Shown here piece by piece: positions 1-10,488 of a stretch of 64,000 nt of DNA (positions are counted from its first letter, which is position 1; each line of letters opens with the position of its first letter). The notes under the pieces were generated by a model, which worked only from the letters and a program-made list of their open reading frames with translations, had not been told where the DNA came from and did not search any database. Both the position numbers and the translations under genes were made by a program. Where the stretch lies: positions 97,242,247-97,306,246 of the forward strand of contig CM043954.1 in the NCBI GenBank assembly GCA_014529385.2, read 5' to 3'. This DNA comes from Adiantum capillus-veneris (lineage: Eukaryota > Streptophyta > Polypodiopsida > Polypodiales > Pteridaceae).

Positions 1-2
1 TG

Positions 3-1475
3 TTCATTGATGATTTCTGTATTTATAGCTCAAAATCATTGCATCTACAAAGGGTAGAAGAAGGTTTAAAGAAGCTCTACGACATGGGAGGTCAACTCAA
101 CCCCGACAAGTGCCATATAGGTGAGGATGAAGTAATCTTGCTTGGTCATAAAGTTTCTTACAAAGGCATTGAAGTGGATCCTTCGAAGGCAAAGGCTCTT
201 ATTGAGCTACCATCACCCAAGAGTCTTAAGGAGGTCATCTCATTCATTCAAAAGGTGAAGTATATGTCATGCTTCATTCACTTAGCCTCGGAGTTACTTC
301 ACCCTTTGCAAAAGTTGACACAACAAGTAGAATTTTCATGGTCTGATGAGCTTGAAGAGTACTTTTGTAACATTAAAGTCATTTTGTCAGAGCTACCAAC
401 ACTCATGCCTCCTTGTTGGGAGTACACATTCTTTGTTAGCTCTAGTGTTGGAAGGGAAACAATTGGTGCTGTGTTGCTACAACAAGATCCCCACAGTACA
501 AGGATGCGACCCATCTACTTTGCTAGTAGGGTCATGAATGCTTTGGAGAGAGACTACACAGGAGCAGAACTCATGATGCTTTCTCTCATGTTTGCGGTGA
601 GAAAGTTTAGATCCTACCTGCTACCAAAACCTTTTGTAATTCTCACTGCAGAGAATTTGTTCCCTTGGGTGTCATCTCAAATGAATCTTAGTACTAGGAT
701 CTCAAAGTGGATTATGGAGTTGCAAGAGTTTCAATACTCTTTCAAGGTAGAAGATAGTGTGCGTGCACAATTGGCAGGGATTCTCACTTATAGGGTGCAT
801 GAAAAGGAGATTAAGGTGCCTGAAGTAAAGACCCTACCATTGCCACCACCAAAAAGTATTCCTAATGCTTTTACCTTGTTCTTTGATGGAGCTTTTTGTC
901 GAGCCACAGGAAAAGCAGGGGGAGGGCTAGTGTTGCTCAACCCAAGTGGAGAGGTGGTCATGAAAGAGAAGTTCAATCTACCAAGTTCAGCTAGCAATAA
1001 TGAAGCAGAATACGACACACTAATTCATGGTTTGAAGATGTGCATTGGCCAAGGGATACAACGCCTCATGGTAAAGGGAGATGCACTTCTCATTGTTAAA
1101 CAGATTTTAGGTATTTGGGCATGCAAGAATGAAAGCTTACGGACAAAAGTTCGTGCCATTCGTAGATTGTTTAATCAATTTGAAGAAGTGCAACTATATC
1201 ATATTCCTAGGAAACAGAATGAAGATGCCAATTTACTTGCACAGCAAGTAGTTACATGTGTTGAGAAAGAAGTGCAGGTCATCATGGTGGCAGCAACTGT
1301 CAAGCAACCGAGATACCAGGGATTGGAGTCATTGACTCCCATTATTAGCTACATTTTGGAGGGTGAGTTTCCACAAGACTTCACGAAGGCTCAGAAGAGG
1401 AGACTCATGAAGAAGGCAAGCGCATATCTCTTCCTAGAAGGCTCCCTCTATCAAAGAGGGAGGGATCAAGTATAA
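3..1475 (+). pseudogene. gypsy RT C-terminus, RNase H and archaeal-type RNase H
   Basis: The frame opens with the RT active-site motif FIDDFCIYS, already inside the palm domain, so the N-terminus is outside the window. Next come the RT thumb (CHIGEDEVILLGHKVSYKG) and the usual gypsy RNase H (IGAVLLQQD ... IYFASRVMNALERDYTGAEL). A second RNase H follows, starting at LFFDGAFCRATGKAGGGLVL with NNEAEYDTLIHGL and the late NEDANLLAQQ motif; this is the aRNH type of Tat elements. The role would be reverse transcription and removal of the RNA strand. The stop at 1473-1475 is in frame with the integrase that follows, so I read it as a premature stop in a former polyprotein. Confidence 0.82.
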
Positions 1476-2746
1476 AGAAGAGTACCAACTATTGAGGAAA
1501 TTCCAGCCATTCTAAAAGGTTTGCATGAAGAAGCATGTGGTGGTCATTTTGCCCAAGAATTAACTGTGAAGAAGATTTTGCTTGCGGGGTATGTTTGGCA
1601 AAGTCTGCATGTGGATGTCCAACATTGGTGTAAAAGTTGTCACAGTTGTCAGGTAAATGGGAATAGAAGATTGGTTTATGGTCCAAGGCAAATCGTGCTT
1701 GCAAATGGACCGTTTGAAAAGTGGGGCATTGATGCTATGGGTCCTCTGCCTAGGACAAAAAATGGTAAACTCTACATTCTAGTGGCTGTAGACTATATGA
1801 CTAGGTGGGTGGAAGCACAAAGTGTGGCAAAGGTAAATGAGAAGACAGTGAGCAAATTCGTCTACACTCACATTTGTTGTAGATTTGGCACACCTTTGGA
1901 GATTGTTTCTGATAATGGTCCAGGGTTTAGAAAGGGATTGCTCACAGAAGTCTGTGAAAAACTTCACATTCTACATCGTCACAGTACACCCTACTATCCC
2001 CAATCAAATGGTTTGGTAGAAAAATCTAATGGTGTCATTGCAGGCATCATTAGAAAGATGGTGAAAAACAAGACAAAGTTGTGGGATGACTTCTTGGATG
2101 GTGCCTTGTGGGCGTATCGAACCACATATAGGGAAGCCACGGAGTTCACACCATTTCACTTGGTCTATGGTCAAGAGGCTTTACAACCAATTGAGCTAAA
2201 CATTCCAACAATGCGACTTCATAGCAAATCAGCACAAGATGATAAAGAAGCATGGATGGATCGACTTCTTACCTTAGCTGAGCTTGAGTGGAAAAGAGAA
2301 GCAGCATACGAGTGCTATAAGAGGAAAGCCACACAGATAAAGGAGAAGCTTGACAAGAAACTGAAGGACAAAGGCATCAATGAAGGAGATCTTGTGCTAA
2401 GGTATGACAATCGACTCGATAATCGTTTTGATGCCAAATTTGAAACAAGATGGCAAGGCCATACATAGTCAAGAAGGCTTTCAATTCAAGTTACTATCAG
2501 CTTATGGACTTGAATGGTAAAGAGCACTCCAGGAAAGTAAACAGGTATCGCTTGAAGCCCTATTTGAGTCGCCTTCTACCAAAGGATCTACCAAAGATCT
2601 GTCAAAAGGCCACTGTCTCATGTAAGTATTGTTACATGAAGCATGAGTGTAACTCTAGCCAAAATTCTGAGGGGCCAAACAATAAAAATCTCGTCAAGGA
2701 CTCTGAAGCACTCTCTTTGGAAAAGATGCTCTATGATGGTACATGA
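1476..2746 (+). pseudogene. gypsy integrase (frameshifted)
   Basis: This continues the preceding frame after a single stop. The zinc-binding HHCC domain is visible (LHEEACGGHFAQEL ... CKSCHSCQ). The catalytic core has the first Asp in GIDAMGPLP, the second in IVSDNGPGF and the Glu in NGLVEKSNG, spaced as in DD35E integrases. Near 2458 a one-base loss moves the C-terminal part (YIVKKAFNSSYYQLMDLNGK) into another frame, ending at 2746. The enzyme would insert the cDNA copy into the genome. With one in-frame stop and one frameshift it cannot be made intact here. Confidence 0.82.
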
Positions 2747-2760
2747 ATATACCATCATCC

Positions 2761-2774
2761 AGGGGGAGGGCTAA
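2761..2774 (+). other. polypurine tract of the Tat-type element
   Basis: The run AGGGGGAGGG followed by CTAA lies just after the integrase frame and directly before a TGATAG start. This is where a plus-strand primer is expected. Confidence 0.65.
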
Positions 2775-3953
2775 TGATAGCCGTTTTTTCGGCTCTTTGT
2801 AATTGCCACAGTGAGTTACCTCACCCTACCAAAATCACCCAAACACTATGGCTATCCCTACCATTTCATTGTACATAGGCGTGCGTGAGTCACGGGACTT
2901 TTCCCATATCTTCTTAAAAAAACCCTCAATTAGGTAGTCATCGGGCTAGTTGAGCCAAATAAATAAAAAAAATAAAAAATATAAGTATATTATGGCCCAT
3001 GCGTATGTAAATATTTCTTTGTATATAGGGCATAAATAAAAGTTTTTTTCATAATTATTTTGGTATTTATTTAAATATTTCTACCTAGGTGTGTGTTATT
3101 TATGCTCTGTACATTGCCTGACCATTACCACAATTTTTTCTTACCATTTTTCATACTCTTTATTCCATATAGAAATATTTTCATGTAAGCTTCTCTTATA
3201 TTTGGTGTAACTCCACCCCAACAAAAATCCAAAAAAACTAGTTTTATTTATGTGTATATTTTTTCACTATTGTGATTTTTCCCTTCCTACATCTATTTTG
3301 TTTTTTTTTTCTAAAAAATTAGAACCGCAAAAATATTTATCTTTTTATGGTAGCCTCATAATGAGAGAGATTTCTTTTGATCCCTTTATATTTTTTTCCA
3401 CTTATATTATTTATATTTGACATGTACATATTTTTTAGACCCCTCAATATTTGATTTTCTTAGTTGTACTATTCACTTATATCATAATCTCAACAATATC
3501 TTCAATTATAGACCTACCAAATAAGGTCAAGGGTAGGTGGCATGCATACATGCACTATGGAGGGCTTACTCTTGGAGGTATTCAAAAGAATCATCCAAAG
3601 AAGGACCCCACAAGGACCTTGTGCAGTGGAAAAAAACGTTCAGTTTTGCTGAATTTTTAAAGTTCACTTGCTCTCCGAATTTGAAAAGGTGATACAAACA
3701 AAAGTTGTAGCTCGTGGGCTGAACTTTTGTCTCATATTTTTTCATATTTTTTTGGGCTACGAGCTGTGAGCTATGATTTTATTAGTGGACCCCAGTTTTC
3801 CCATGCTATGCAGCCACACTCTCTCTTCCACTTTATCATTTTCCTCTTTCACACACACTTCTCCACTCATCATCCCCACCTCTCTCACCACTCCACTCTG
3901 CACCCTACTCACCTTCTCCTCAACCTTGAAGAATAAGAGAAACCATGGTGAAC
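2775..3953 (+). repeat. probable 3' LTR (right end unresolved)
   Basis: It starts TGATAGCC directly after the polypurine tract. The sequence is AT-rich without coding signal and contains poly-T and TATTTAT stretches. The right end cannot be fixed, because the 5' LTR lies outside the window and no TG...CA partner can be compared. The copia relic starts at about 3954-3970, so the LTR may be cut there. Confidence 0.4.
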
Positions 3954-4881
3954 TCATACCTCCCACACACAATTCCATTCCAGACTAAATTTCTGAATAG
4001 TATCTGCAATAAACTTTGATTGTCGAAGGAATAAAATACCTTTTGTGTGATTCCTTTGAACTTGAATGCCAAGACACGAGTGAATCTCTCCAAGATCCAC
4101 CATATCAAATGGAGAAGACAATAACGTTTTCACTTGCTGAAGAAATCCCAAATCATTGGAAACAAGGATGGTATCATTCACATAAAGAGCAAGAATCACA
4201 AAATTGCTACCTTGGTGTTCTATGTATAAGTTGGGGTTTGAAGAGCAAGAGATGAATCCTTTAGAGGTGAGAAAAAGATCAAATTTTGTATACCTTGCCC
4301 GTGAAGTTTGTTTGAGACCATATAGTGCCTTATGGAGTTGAGCAACAAGGTCTTCTTTACCTGAAATAACAAACCCTTCTGGATGTTCCATATAAATTTT
4401 CTCTTCCAAATCACCGTTTAGAAAAGCAACTCATTTGATGAGCTTATAATTCAAATTGAACAGGAAATTCCAATAAAACTCGAACACTTGTAATGCAAAC
4501 AACTGGTGAAAAGGTCTCATGACAATCAACACCAGCAATTTGGGAGTAACCTTTCGCAACTAAACGTGTCTTTAACTTGTCAAAAGATCCATTTTCTTTT
4601 ACCTTTTTCATATACACCCACTTACACTTAATAGTTGTAGGACCAAGAGGTAGTTCAATTAGTATCCATGTACTTTTAGAGATAAGATAATCGTACTCTG
4701 CTTCCATAGCCTCTTGCCATTGATCCTTTTTTGGTGAAGAAATAGAATCATTATAAGTAATGGGATCTTCAAAAGTAGAAAAAGCATTATCAACAATATC
4801 CTCATCATAAACATGACATGAACCATGTTCAAAATCAATAGGCAGATCGGAAAAAAATATTAATATCATCATTGGTAACAT
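3954..4881 (-). pseudogene. copia reverse transcriptase relic
   Basis: The N-terminal part (4881-4444) has DQWQEAMEAEYDYLISKSTW, KCKWVYMKKVKENGSFDKLK and RLVAKGYSQIAGVDCHETFS, a typical copia RT start. The second part (4409-3954) has QLHKALYGLKQTSRARYTKF and the catalytic box as LYVNDTILVS. The usual box is YVDD, so the second catalytic Asp is replaced by Asn. It ends around LRQSKFIADTIQKFSLEWN, before RNase H. A frameshift near 4410-4440 separates the halves. Confidence 0.8.
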
Positions 4882-5139
4882 TCAAAATGGATGGTTGTGA
4901 AGAGGAAAGTTGTTCTATAGGAAGAGTTTCATCATTTGAAGAAATGGAAAAGCTTGAAGCAATGATTTAGTATCATTAAAATCATCCATGGACCATGAGC
5001 CTCCCATAAGTTGCTCATTAAAAGTAGCATTACGGTTCATAATTACTTTCTTGAAGGAAGGGTCATAGAATTTGTAGCCTTTGAAAGTGTCAGAATATCC
5101 AACAAAAATAATTTTAAGACCAAGAGCATTAAGCTTTGT

Positions 5140-5717
5140 TCATGTTTGTTTGGAAACATGAATATAAACAATACAACCAAAGATTTGAAACTGAGATGCA
5201 AAAGAAATGTCACCTATCCATGTTGTGATGGGTATCTTACCAGAGGGTGCAGTATTCGGAAGATGATTCTGAAAAAATATTGTTCTCAAAGTAGCTTCAG
5301 CCCAGAAAACACAAGATAATCTAGAATAAATCAACATACATCTTACAACATTGAGAATAATGCGATTCTTTTGTTTAGCAACGCCATTCTATTGAGGTGA
5401 ATATGGAATAGTGTGTTCATAATGAATTCCACTATCAACACAATAACTCACAAACTCTCAAGAAACATATTCTCCTCCATTGTCACAGTACGAAGCTTCT
5501 TGACATGATGACCAATCTAAAGTTCCACAGCCTTGTGAAATTGTTTGAAAATAGATAAGGCCTTGACATATTTTTTTCTAAGTAGAAATACAATCGTATA
5601 CCATGAGAAATCATCAATGAACGTAATGAAGCAGCGATATTGTGATTTGGAAGAAGGTAGAGATCTGGGGATCACGACGCTGGAGATCAAGCAATTTTGA
5701 GAAATCATCATGAACAA
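5140..5717 (-). pseudogene. copia integrase relic
   Basis: The core is recognisable from SSKSQYRCFITFIDDFSWYT and FLLRKKYVKALSIFKQFHK (5690-5517). Later, in another frame, comes AEATLRTIFFQNHLPNTAPS (5337-5140), the region after the catalytic Glu in copia integrases. Stops and frameshifts lie between. The start of the integrase and the rest of the protease are lost or displaced by the TIR element inserted just to the right. Confidence 0.72.
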
Positions 5718-5745
5718 AACGGTGAGGCCATGGGGGATATTTTAA

Positions 5746-5810
5746 GGCAAGAAATTTTTGGTGAGCTCCTTTTAGGAATCAGGTGAGCAAATTCCTAAAA
5801 GGATTCTCTC
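5746..5810 (+). repeat. left TIR of MULE-A
   Basis: About 65 bp matching the reverse complement of 8119-8185, roughly 70% by eye. The shared core includes GGTGAGC/GGCGAGC, CTTTT and ATTCC(T/C)(A)AAAAG. Confidence 0.6.
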
Positions 5811-5859
5811 TTCATCCTTGTCGACTCTTTCGTCTTTTTCATATCTCTATCTCTCTCTC

Positions 5860-5862
<3 letters not shown>

Positions 5863-5931
<69 letters not shown>
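5863..5931 (+). repeat. (GA)n microsatellite
   Basis: About 69 bp of nearly uninterrupted GA, preceded by a short CT run (5846-5860), just inside the left TIR. Confidence 0.95.
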
Positions 5932-6170
5932 CTCAATGAGGTATTAGGGAGGCTGAGACATAGACAAAGATATGCGAGCTAGAAAAATTGTTTTAAAAAT
6001 AACAGAGACAAGGGTACTTAAAACAAGAACATCCATTAATAATATAAAGTTACATTTTATTGCACTTGCATTACATAGGCAAGAAGCGTTCATCTTCTGA
6101 AAGGCCCGGTTTTAGGAGTAGATGTGCTGTCTTCGAGTAGCAAAAGAAGATTCACCACGTTCCCTAGTTG

Positions 6171-6428
6171 CTACGTCATTTCCTCCTCATCCTCCTCTAT
6201 GATGATCCCAATCTTCTTCCAGCAAGAGAAAGCGAATTGTCCCTTCTCGTTCAATCTAAGTAAGGTCCGCATATTGAGTTCCGTGCGGAAATGATAGAGG
6301 CGATACACATTGACTGCTGCCTTTAGAGCCTTCCTAAACCATTCAGGTCCATACAACACCTCTCCGTTGGGAATGGCTTCCATGGCATCCCATGCAGACT
6401 TGATTTTATTCTCAAGATCGTCCGACAT
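6171..6428 (-). CDS. small unknown protein inside MULE-A
   Basis: An intact 85-codon frame from ATG (MSDDLENKIKSAWDAMEAIP) to a TGA at 6171-6173. The product is mixed-charge and ends in a strongly acidic tail (IIIEEDEEEMT). I do not recognise it. It has no signal peptide or membrane segment. It lies downstream of the SWIM protein on the same strand and inside the TIR-bounded unit, so it could be a second transposon gene, a captured host fragment or a chance frame. The amphipathic pattern around EWFRKALKAAVNVYRLYHF favours a real protein. The larger upstream gene is broken while this one stays open, which is notable but unproven. Confidence 0.4.
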   Translation of the reverse strand: MSDDLENKIKSAWDAMEAIPNGEVLYGPEWFRKALKAAVNVYRLYHFRTELNMRTLLRLNEKGQFAFSCWKKIGIIIEEDEEEMT

Positions 6429-6681
6429 AGTGAAAAGTAAGAGAGGTGTGCTACGGAAGCTACTAGACACTTTCACAAAAATAATTCAAGCAATGGCAAT
6501 TTATAGCCATTGTGAAAATATTATATTACTTTATTCATAGACACATAAACAACCATTATCCAAATTTGAAAAAAACTGCAAATCAATGTACCAAAATGTG
6601 GCCATCATAAGATAAAATTAAAACCTGGTAGAGTTGTCCATTTTGTGAAGCATACATACAAAAAGTGTGAAACGACAAATG

Positions 6682-7940
6682 CTATGCATCCATGCTTGGA
6701 TAGGTCCGACTTCGGCTCAGTGCCTTGAAGATATTAGCATCTTCCAGAATTGTTTGATGGATACACATGTTCTCATTTTGGGTTAACCCAAGCACACGCA
6801 GATAAATAAAATACAAATGTTTACATGCAAGATATGGTTTTTGCTTTGACACCCGTTCCATGAAGTTTGGACATGTGCACGATGGCTAGTTGCAAATACA
6901 AACTTTGTACAGCCCGACATGACCATCTTCACTTTTGGTCTCTACTTTGAAGACCTCATTAACACCATATGTTGCACATATCTCTTCTACGACCTTGGCT
7001 CTCAGCACTAGTGCTAAACTGATGTTGCAAGCAATGTCATCGAAAATGGAAGTCCGATATCGTACATGCACACCACCTCGCATTGTGTCTCGTGCACTGT
7101 CTTCAGGAGTGGATGTATCTTTTGACTTGAAAGGAGAGTTGGTCATATTTTGTGCAGGAACAATTCGCGTTACATTACAGATTCATTCTTTCCTGAGCTC
7201 CACTTGATACCCCCCTTCATGCAATATTTGCATCTCATCCTTAGATAGGTTGGTGCCCACATGCACGGCCCAAGTGTGTGGTGGATGCTGAGGCTGCGGC
7301 TCAATTTTTTGTTCTACTATATGGCAATGCAAAACATGATCCATACGAAACCAAAACCACTGATGCACCACACCATTCGGATGCTTTCGATATCCTTCAA
7401 AATATGGGGCCATTATAACAAGGCTAGAACCTACAATACTGCATCCACACCTTCGTCCTCCTCTTGGTATGCCGCTACATGTGACTCTACTACCCTGTAG
7501 AGTTCAGCGTATGGCCCACATTTCCTCATTGACCTTGCATTCAACTACATACTACCACCCAAACCTATACTTCATTTTGTTTGTGATATTCCTTCTTCTG
7601 CAAATTTGATCTTACGTGGTCTTCCACACTTCTTGCAATCTTTCGTGACTGGTTGTACTCAGGCCTATGCGATGTATCATCTTCCACATTGATAACCTCA
7701 TTTGGCTTGCATTTTTGCCTTGATGTCTCCTTATCTCCTGTCAATGGAGTTGGTTGTTTATACATTAGAGTGCCCTCAATAGCCTCATTCACTGCTCTTA
7801 TCACTTGGTTGGGACGTTGTCATAGCATTCCTCAAGCTTTTTTATTGATGGGCCCTTCCCAATGTGTTTTCCATGACTGTATGAAATGGCCTTTGTTCTC
7901 TGTAAGGTGGAATTTGCAAGGTAGATTGTACATGCAATAG
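6682..7940 (-). pseudogene. SWIM zinc-finger transposase-like relic (MULE-A)
   Basis: Several minus-strand segments form one broken protein. In order: a segment with IRAVNEAIEGTLMYKQPTP (7804-7565); a segment with WAVHVGTNLSKDEMQILHEG (7413-7183); and a segment with GLYKVCIC (7146-6886). That last frame has a TAG after VCICN, then reads PSCTCPNFMERVSKQ and PYLACKHLYFIYLRVLG. Cys-x-Cys, 17 residues, then Cys-x-His is the SWIM zinc-finger pattern of Mutator and FAR1-type proteins. The same GTNLSK block and finger recur in the 27.6-30.4 kb relic. The catalytic DDE part is not recognisable in this copy. Confidence 0.65.
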
Positions 7941-8012
7941 TGTATTGAATGCATCCATGGTGGTTTTTGTTTGAATGTAAGTTGGCCGTGAACCTATAAC
8001 CAAATTCTAGTT

Positions 8013-8014
<2 letters not shown>

Positions 8015-8062
<48 letters not shown>
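8015..8062 (+). repeat. (GA)n microsatellite
   Basis: About 48 bp of GA just inside the right TIR of MULE-A. Together with 5863-5931 it puts a GA array next to each TIR. Confidence 0.95.
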
Positions 8063-8064
<2 letters not shown>

Positions 8065-8118
8065 TGAGAGGGAGAGATAGAGAGTGATAGATAGAGGGGG
8101 GAGAGAGGGAGATGGGTA

Positions 8119-8185
8119 GATAAAGGATCTTTTGGGAATCCGCTCGTTCGATTATTGAAAAGCGCTCGCCACAAATTGCTCGCCC
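8119..8185 (+). repeat. right TIR of MULE-A
   Basis: Inverted partner of 5746-5810; it ends ...TTGCTCGCCC on the plus strand. Confidence 0.6.
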
Positions 8186-8202
8186 AAAATTGCACCCTGA
8201 TG

Positions 8203-9529
8203 CTATATTTTGCAATCATGATCTGGTATATATAATACTCCTTGCAAAATTTGAGTGGAAGAAGATAAGGTACCAAGATATAAATCCACAATACCCTTGA
8301 CTTGACAAGTTGTATCATCAGCAAGATAAACAACACGTTGCACTAGTAGTGGATGATAGTTATGGAGCCACTTAGACTGATATGACATATTTTTTGTAGC
8401 ACCAGAATTGATAATAAAAAGTGATCCATCACGTACATGAAGTATGGTGTCTAGAGCAATTGAACATAGGACATAGCTTGTTTTTGGTATTATATTGTAT
8501 TGATGTTTAGCATTGTATGCTCTATTATGATATGTATCAAATCGACTATTATAGCACATATGAGTGGGATGATGAGATTCTCCACAATATTCACAAGAAG
8601 AAGAAGAATCTTTAGATAAACATGGTTTTTTAGTGGTAATATTGTGTTCTTCATCATACTGATGGGCCCAACAATCATCTTTAGTATGACCTATTTTTTG
8701 TTGCAGTAAGAACATTTCTTATTAGGAAATTTAGGACGAGAGAAAATATTACCGCAACGGCCACCTCTACGATTTCCTCGTTGAAATGGATGACTTCGAG
8801 CATAAAAAGCATGTTCCATCTGTTGTGACTCAGTCTTCTCTTGTGAAATCATAGTTGTATCATGACCAGCATTACTTCGTTCTTGACGTTGAGAGTATTC
8901 AATTAAAGACATGCAGGTTTGGTTGAAATCAAGACCATCTTTCTTTGAAACAATGGTAACAATGTTATCATAAGAAGAGTACTTCACCGTGTCAAGGAGA
9001 AGTATAGTCAGTTGTTTTTGTGGAACAGGATCACTGGTAGTAGCAAGTTGATTAATAATGGATTTGAAAGACTCAATATGTCCCGTCATGAAAGTATCAA
9101 CTTCATATTGTAACTTGTTAAGCAAACCTCTCAAATAAAGTATTTATGTAACAGATTTCTTTTGAAAGTTTGCAATAAGGTACTTCCATACGTCGTGGGA
9201 ACTTGTAGGCAGTTCATACACATCAAGCAAAAGGGAACTTGTAAGAGCAAAAAGAATATCCGACGAACTGCTTTATCACGTCGTTTCCAATCCGTATACG
9301 CAACATGCCAGTCTTCAAATACAGGTCCTTCAGTGATAAGCAAGTTGTCATGATCTGCATCAACAAGCTGAGGTGGACATACACGATTTTCAAGGACAAT
9401 ATAAGAGAGTTGATCGCCTTCAAGAATGAACAACATCTTTGCTTTCCAACCAAGAAATCCTTGGCCTTGGAAATGAGGAATAGAATACTGGCTAGAAGGA
9501 AAACCGTTGACGAGAATAGTCATAGCCAT
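8203..9529 (-). pseudogene. copia gag and protease relic (copia-A)
   Basis: Starts at ATG 9529 (MAMTILVNGFPSSQYSIPHF). The gag core has FLGWKAKMLFILEGDQLSY and, after a frameshift near 9134, YEVDTFMTGHIESFKSIINQ. Two zinc knuckles follow: the first (CSYCNKK...GHTKDDC) is split by a frameshift at about 8700, the second is CEYCGESHHPTHMC. The protease motif reads IINSGATKNMS, where the family has DSGA, so the catalytic Asp is Asn. The frame stops at 8203, where the TIR element begins. Gag would form the particle and the protease would cut the polyprotein. Confidence 0.78.
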
Positions 9530-10297
9530 ATCTGGTTGTGAGAAAACGTATAAGATAAGATCGCAAAATCTGCACACCATGTATGGTGAACTCTACGAGA
9601 GAAATATGAAAACTATGTTCTACCAATGATAAATACTAGAAGGATGCTCAATAAAGGTCCAAAGATGTGAGGAACGTCACCCAAAAAGCAAAAAGAAAGA
9701 GACGTTAATAATAAAAGAGTCCTCAAAATAGAGTAACATGAGATGCGACATGAGACTCAAGATTGATGGCCGCAATATGAACAACAAAAATGCTATTTTT
9801 TTCTCGAAAAAGTTGACGCCAAATTAGAAAAACGTCGCGAACGCTTCACAAAGACACACAAGAACGAAATATACGTCAAGTTCGATGGCAGTAAAAACAG
9901 TATAACTTTCTGCTGCGAACTCCATTTGCTACAAAGCTAGAACTCAAATCGAAGAGCTCAAGGAGATGAACATGTTTTGGATGAAAAGCTCCATTGCACT
10001 ATGCTCCATGACACTTTTTCCGTTTCTCCAAATTTTGAGCAGAAGATCCCCAAAAATTGAGATGAAGTTGAGGGTGTTAAAAGACAAATCAACAAGAAAA
10101 TGTAATCAACAATTCACCATATCGGTTAGCAATAAACACCACACAAATCATTAATCATATTCTTGTTAACACAAAACAACCACAGTTAACAAAAATTAAT
10201 CCTCAAAAATAAAATTTGTAGCAATTCCGTATCTTACATTCGAATTGCATACACATACTCTATTTTGTCACCATTGAATCGTCGCGTGATTGTTACT
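9530..10297 (-). other. untranslated leader of copia-A
   Basis: About 770 bp between primer site and gag start, with no coding signal seen. It is A-rich on the plus strand. Confidence 0.5.
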
Positions 10298-10309
10298 ACT
10301 CTAATACCA
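10298..10309 (-). other. primer-binding site, initiator-Met tRNA (copia-A)
   Basis: On the minus strand it reads TGGTATTAGAGT. The usual plant copia site is TGGTATCAGAG, so there is one mismatch. It directly abuts the LTR. Confidence 0.75.
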
Positions 10310-10488
10310 TGTTGAGATGTAGAGAGAAAGAGAGAGAGACTAGAAAAGAGAGAGAGACTAGACAAGAGACACACCATGATCTGCTCTCACACCATGTATG
10401 CTCTCATGATTGATTCATATTGAAGACAAGATACAAATATATAGGTGAGGCCAAGTTGAGTAGAGTGATCTATTATATAGCTCCAACA
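10310..10488 (-). repeat. 5' LTR of copia-A
   Basis: About 179 bp. On the minus strand it starts TGTTGGAGCTATATAATAG and ends CTACATCTCAACA next to the primer site, with TG...CA termini. It contains CT/GA-rich stretches. The outer end is inferred from the TGTTGG start; no second copy exists to confirm it. Confidence 0.6.

Larger units (their letters stand above)
1..3953 (+). mobile_element. Ty3/gypsy element, Tat-type, cut by left window edge
   Basis: The 3' half of an LTR retrotransposon read on the plus strand. The order is reverse transcriptase (its FIDD motif lies at the first bases), RNase H, a second RNase H, integrase, polypurine tract, then a probable 3' LTR. The gag, protease and 5' LTR would lie left of the window. 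The extra archaeal-type RNase H after the normal one is the known hallmark of the Tat/Ogre/Retand branch, so I infer that lineage. The coding region has an in-frame stop and a frameshift, so this copy is not autonomous. The right limit is set by where the opposite-strand copia relic begins, not by a seen LTR end. Confidence 0.8.
5746..8185 (-). mobile_element. Mutator-like TIR element with SWIM-finger transposase relic (MULE-A)
   Basis: This block interrupts copia-A between protease and integrase. Its ends are inverted repeats of about 65 bp: the left end begins GGCAAGAAATTTTTGGTGAG and the reverse complement of the right end begins GGGCGAGCAATTTGTGGCGA, and both continue alike with scattered differences. 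Inside, on the minus strand, are a SWIM zinc-finger protein relic and an 85-residue open frame. Long terminal inverted repeats plus a SWIM finger point to the Mutator superfamily (inference). I see no clear 9-bp target duplication: the flanks are ATATTTTAA and AAAATTGCA. Confidence 0.62.
3954..10488 (-). mobile_element. decayed Ty1/copia element (copia-A), split by a TIR element
   Basis: Reading on the minus strand from 10488: LTR, initiator-Met primer site, leader, gag, protease, a break filled by the 5.75-8.19 kb TIR element, integrase, then RT running out near 3954. Domain order (protease, integrase, RT) is that of copia. There are several frameshifts and stops. The RNase H and 3' LTR are missing, so the element is truncated at its 3' end against the neighbouring gypsy LTR. 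This is an old, dead copy. Confidence 0.8.
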
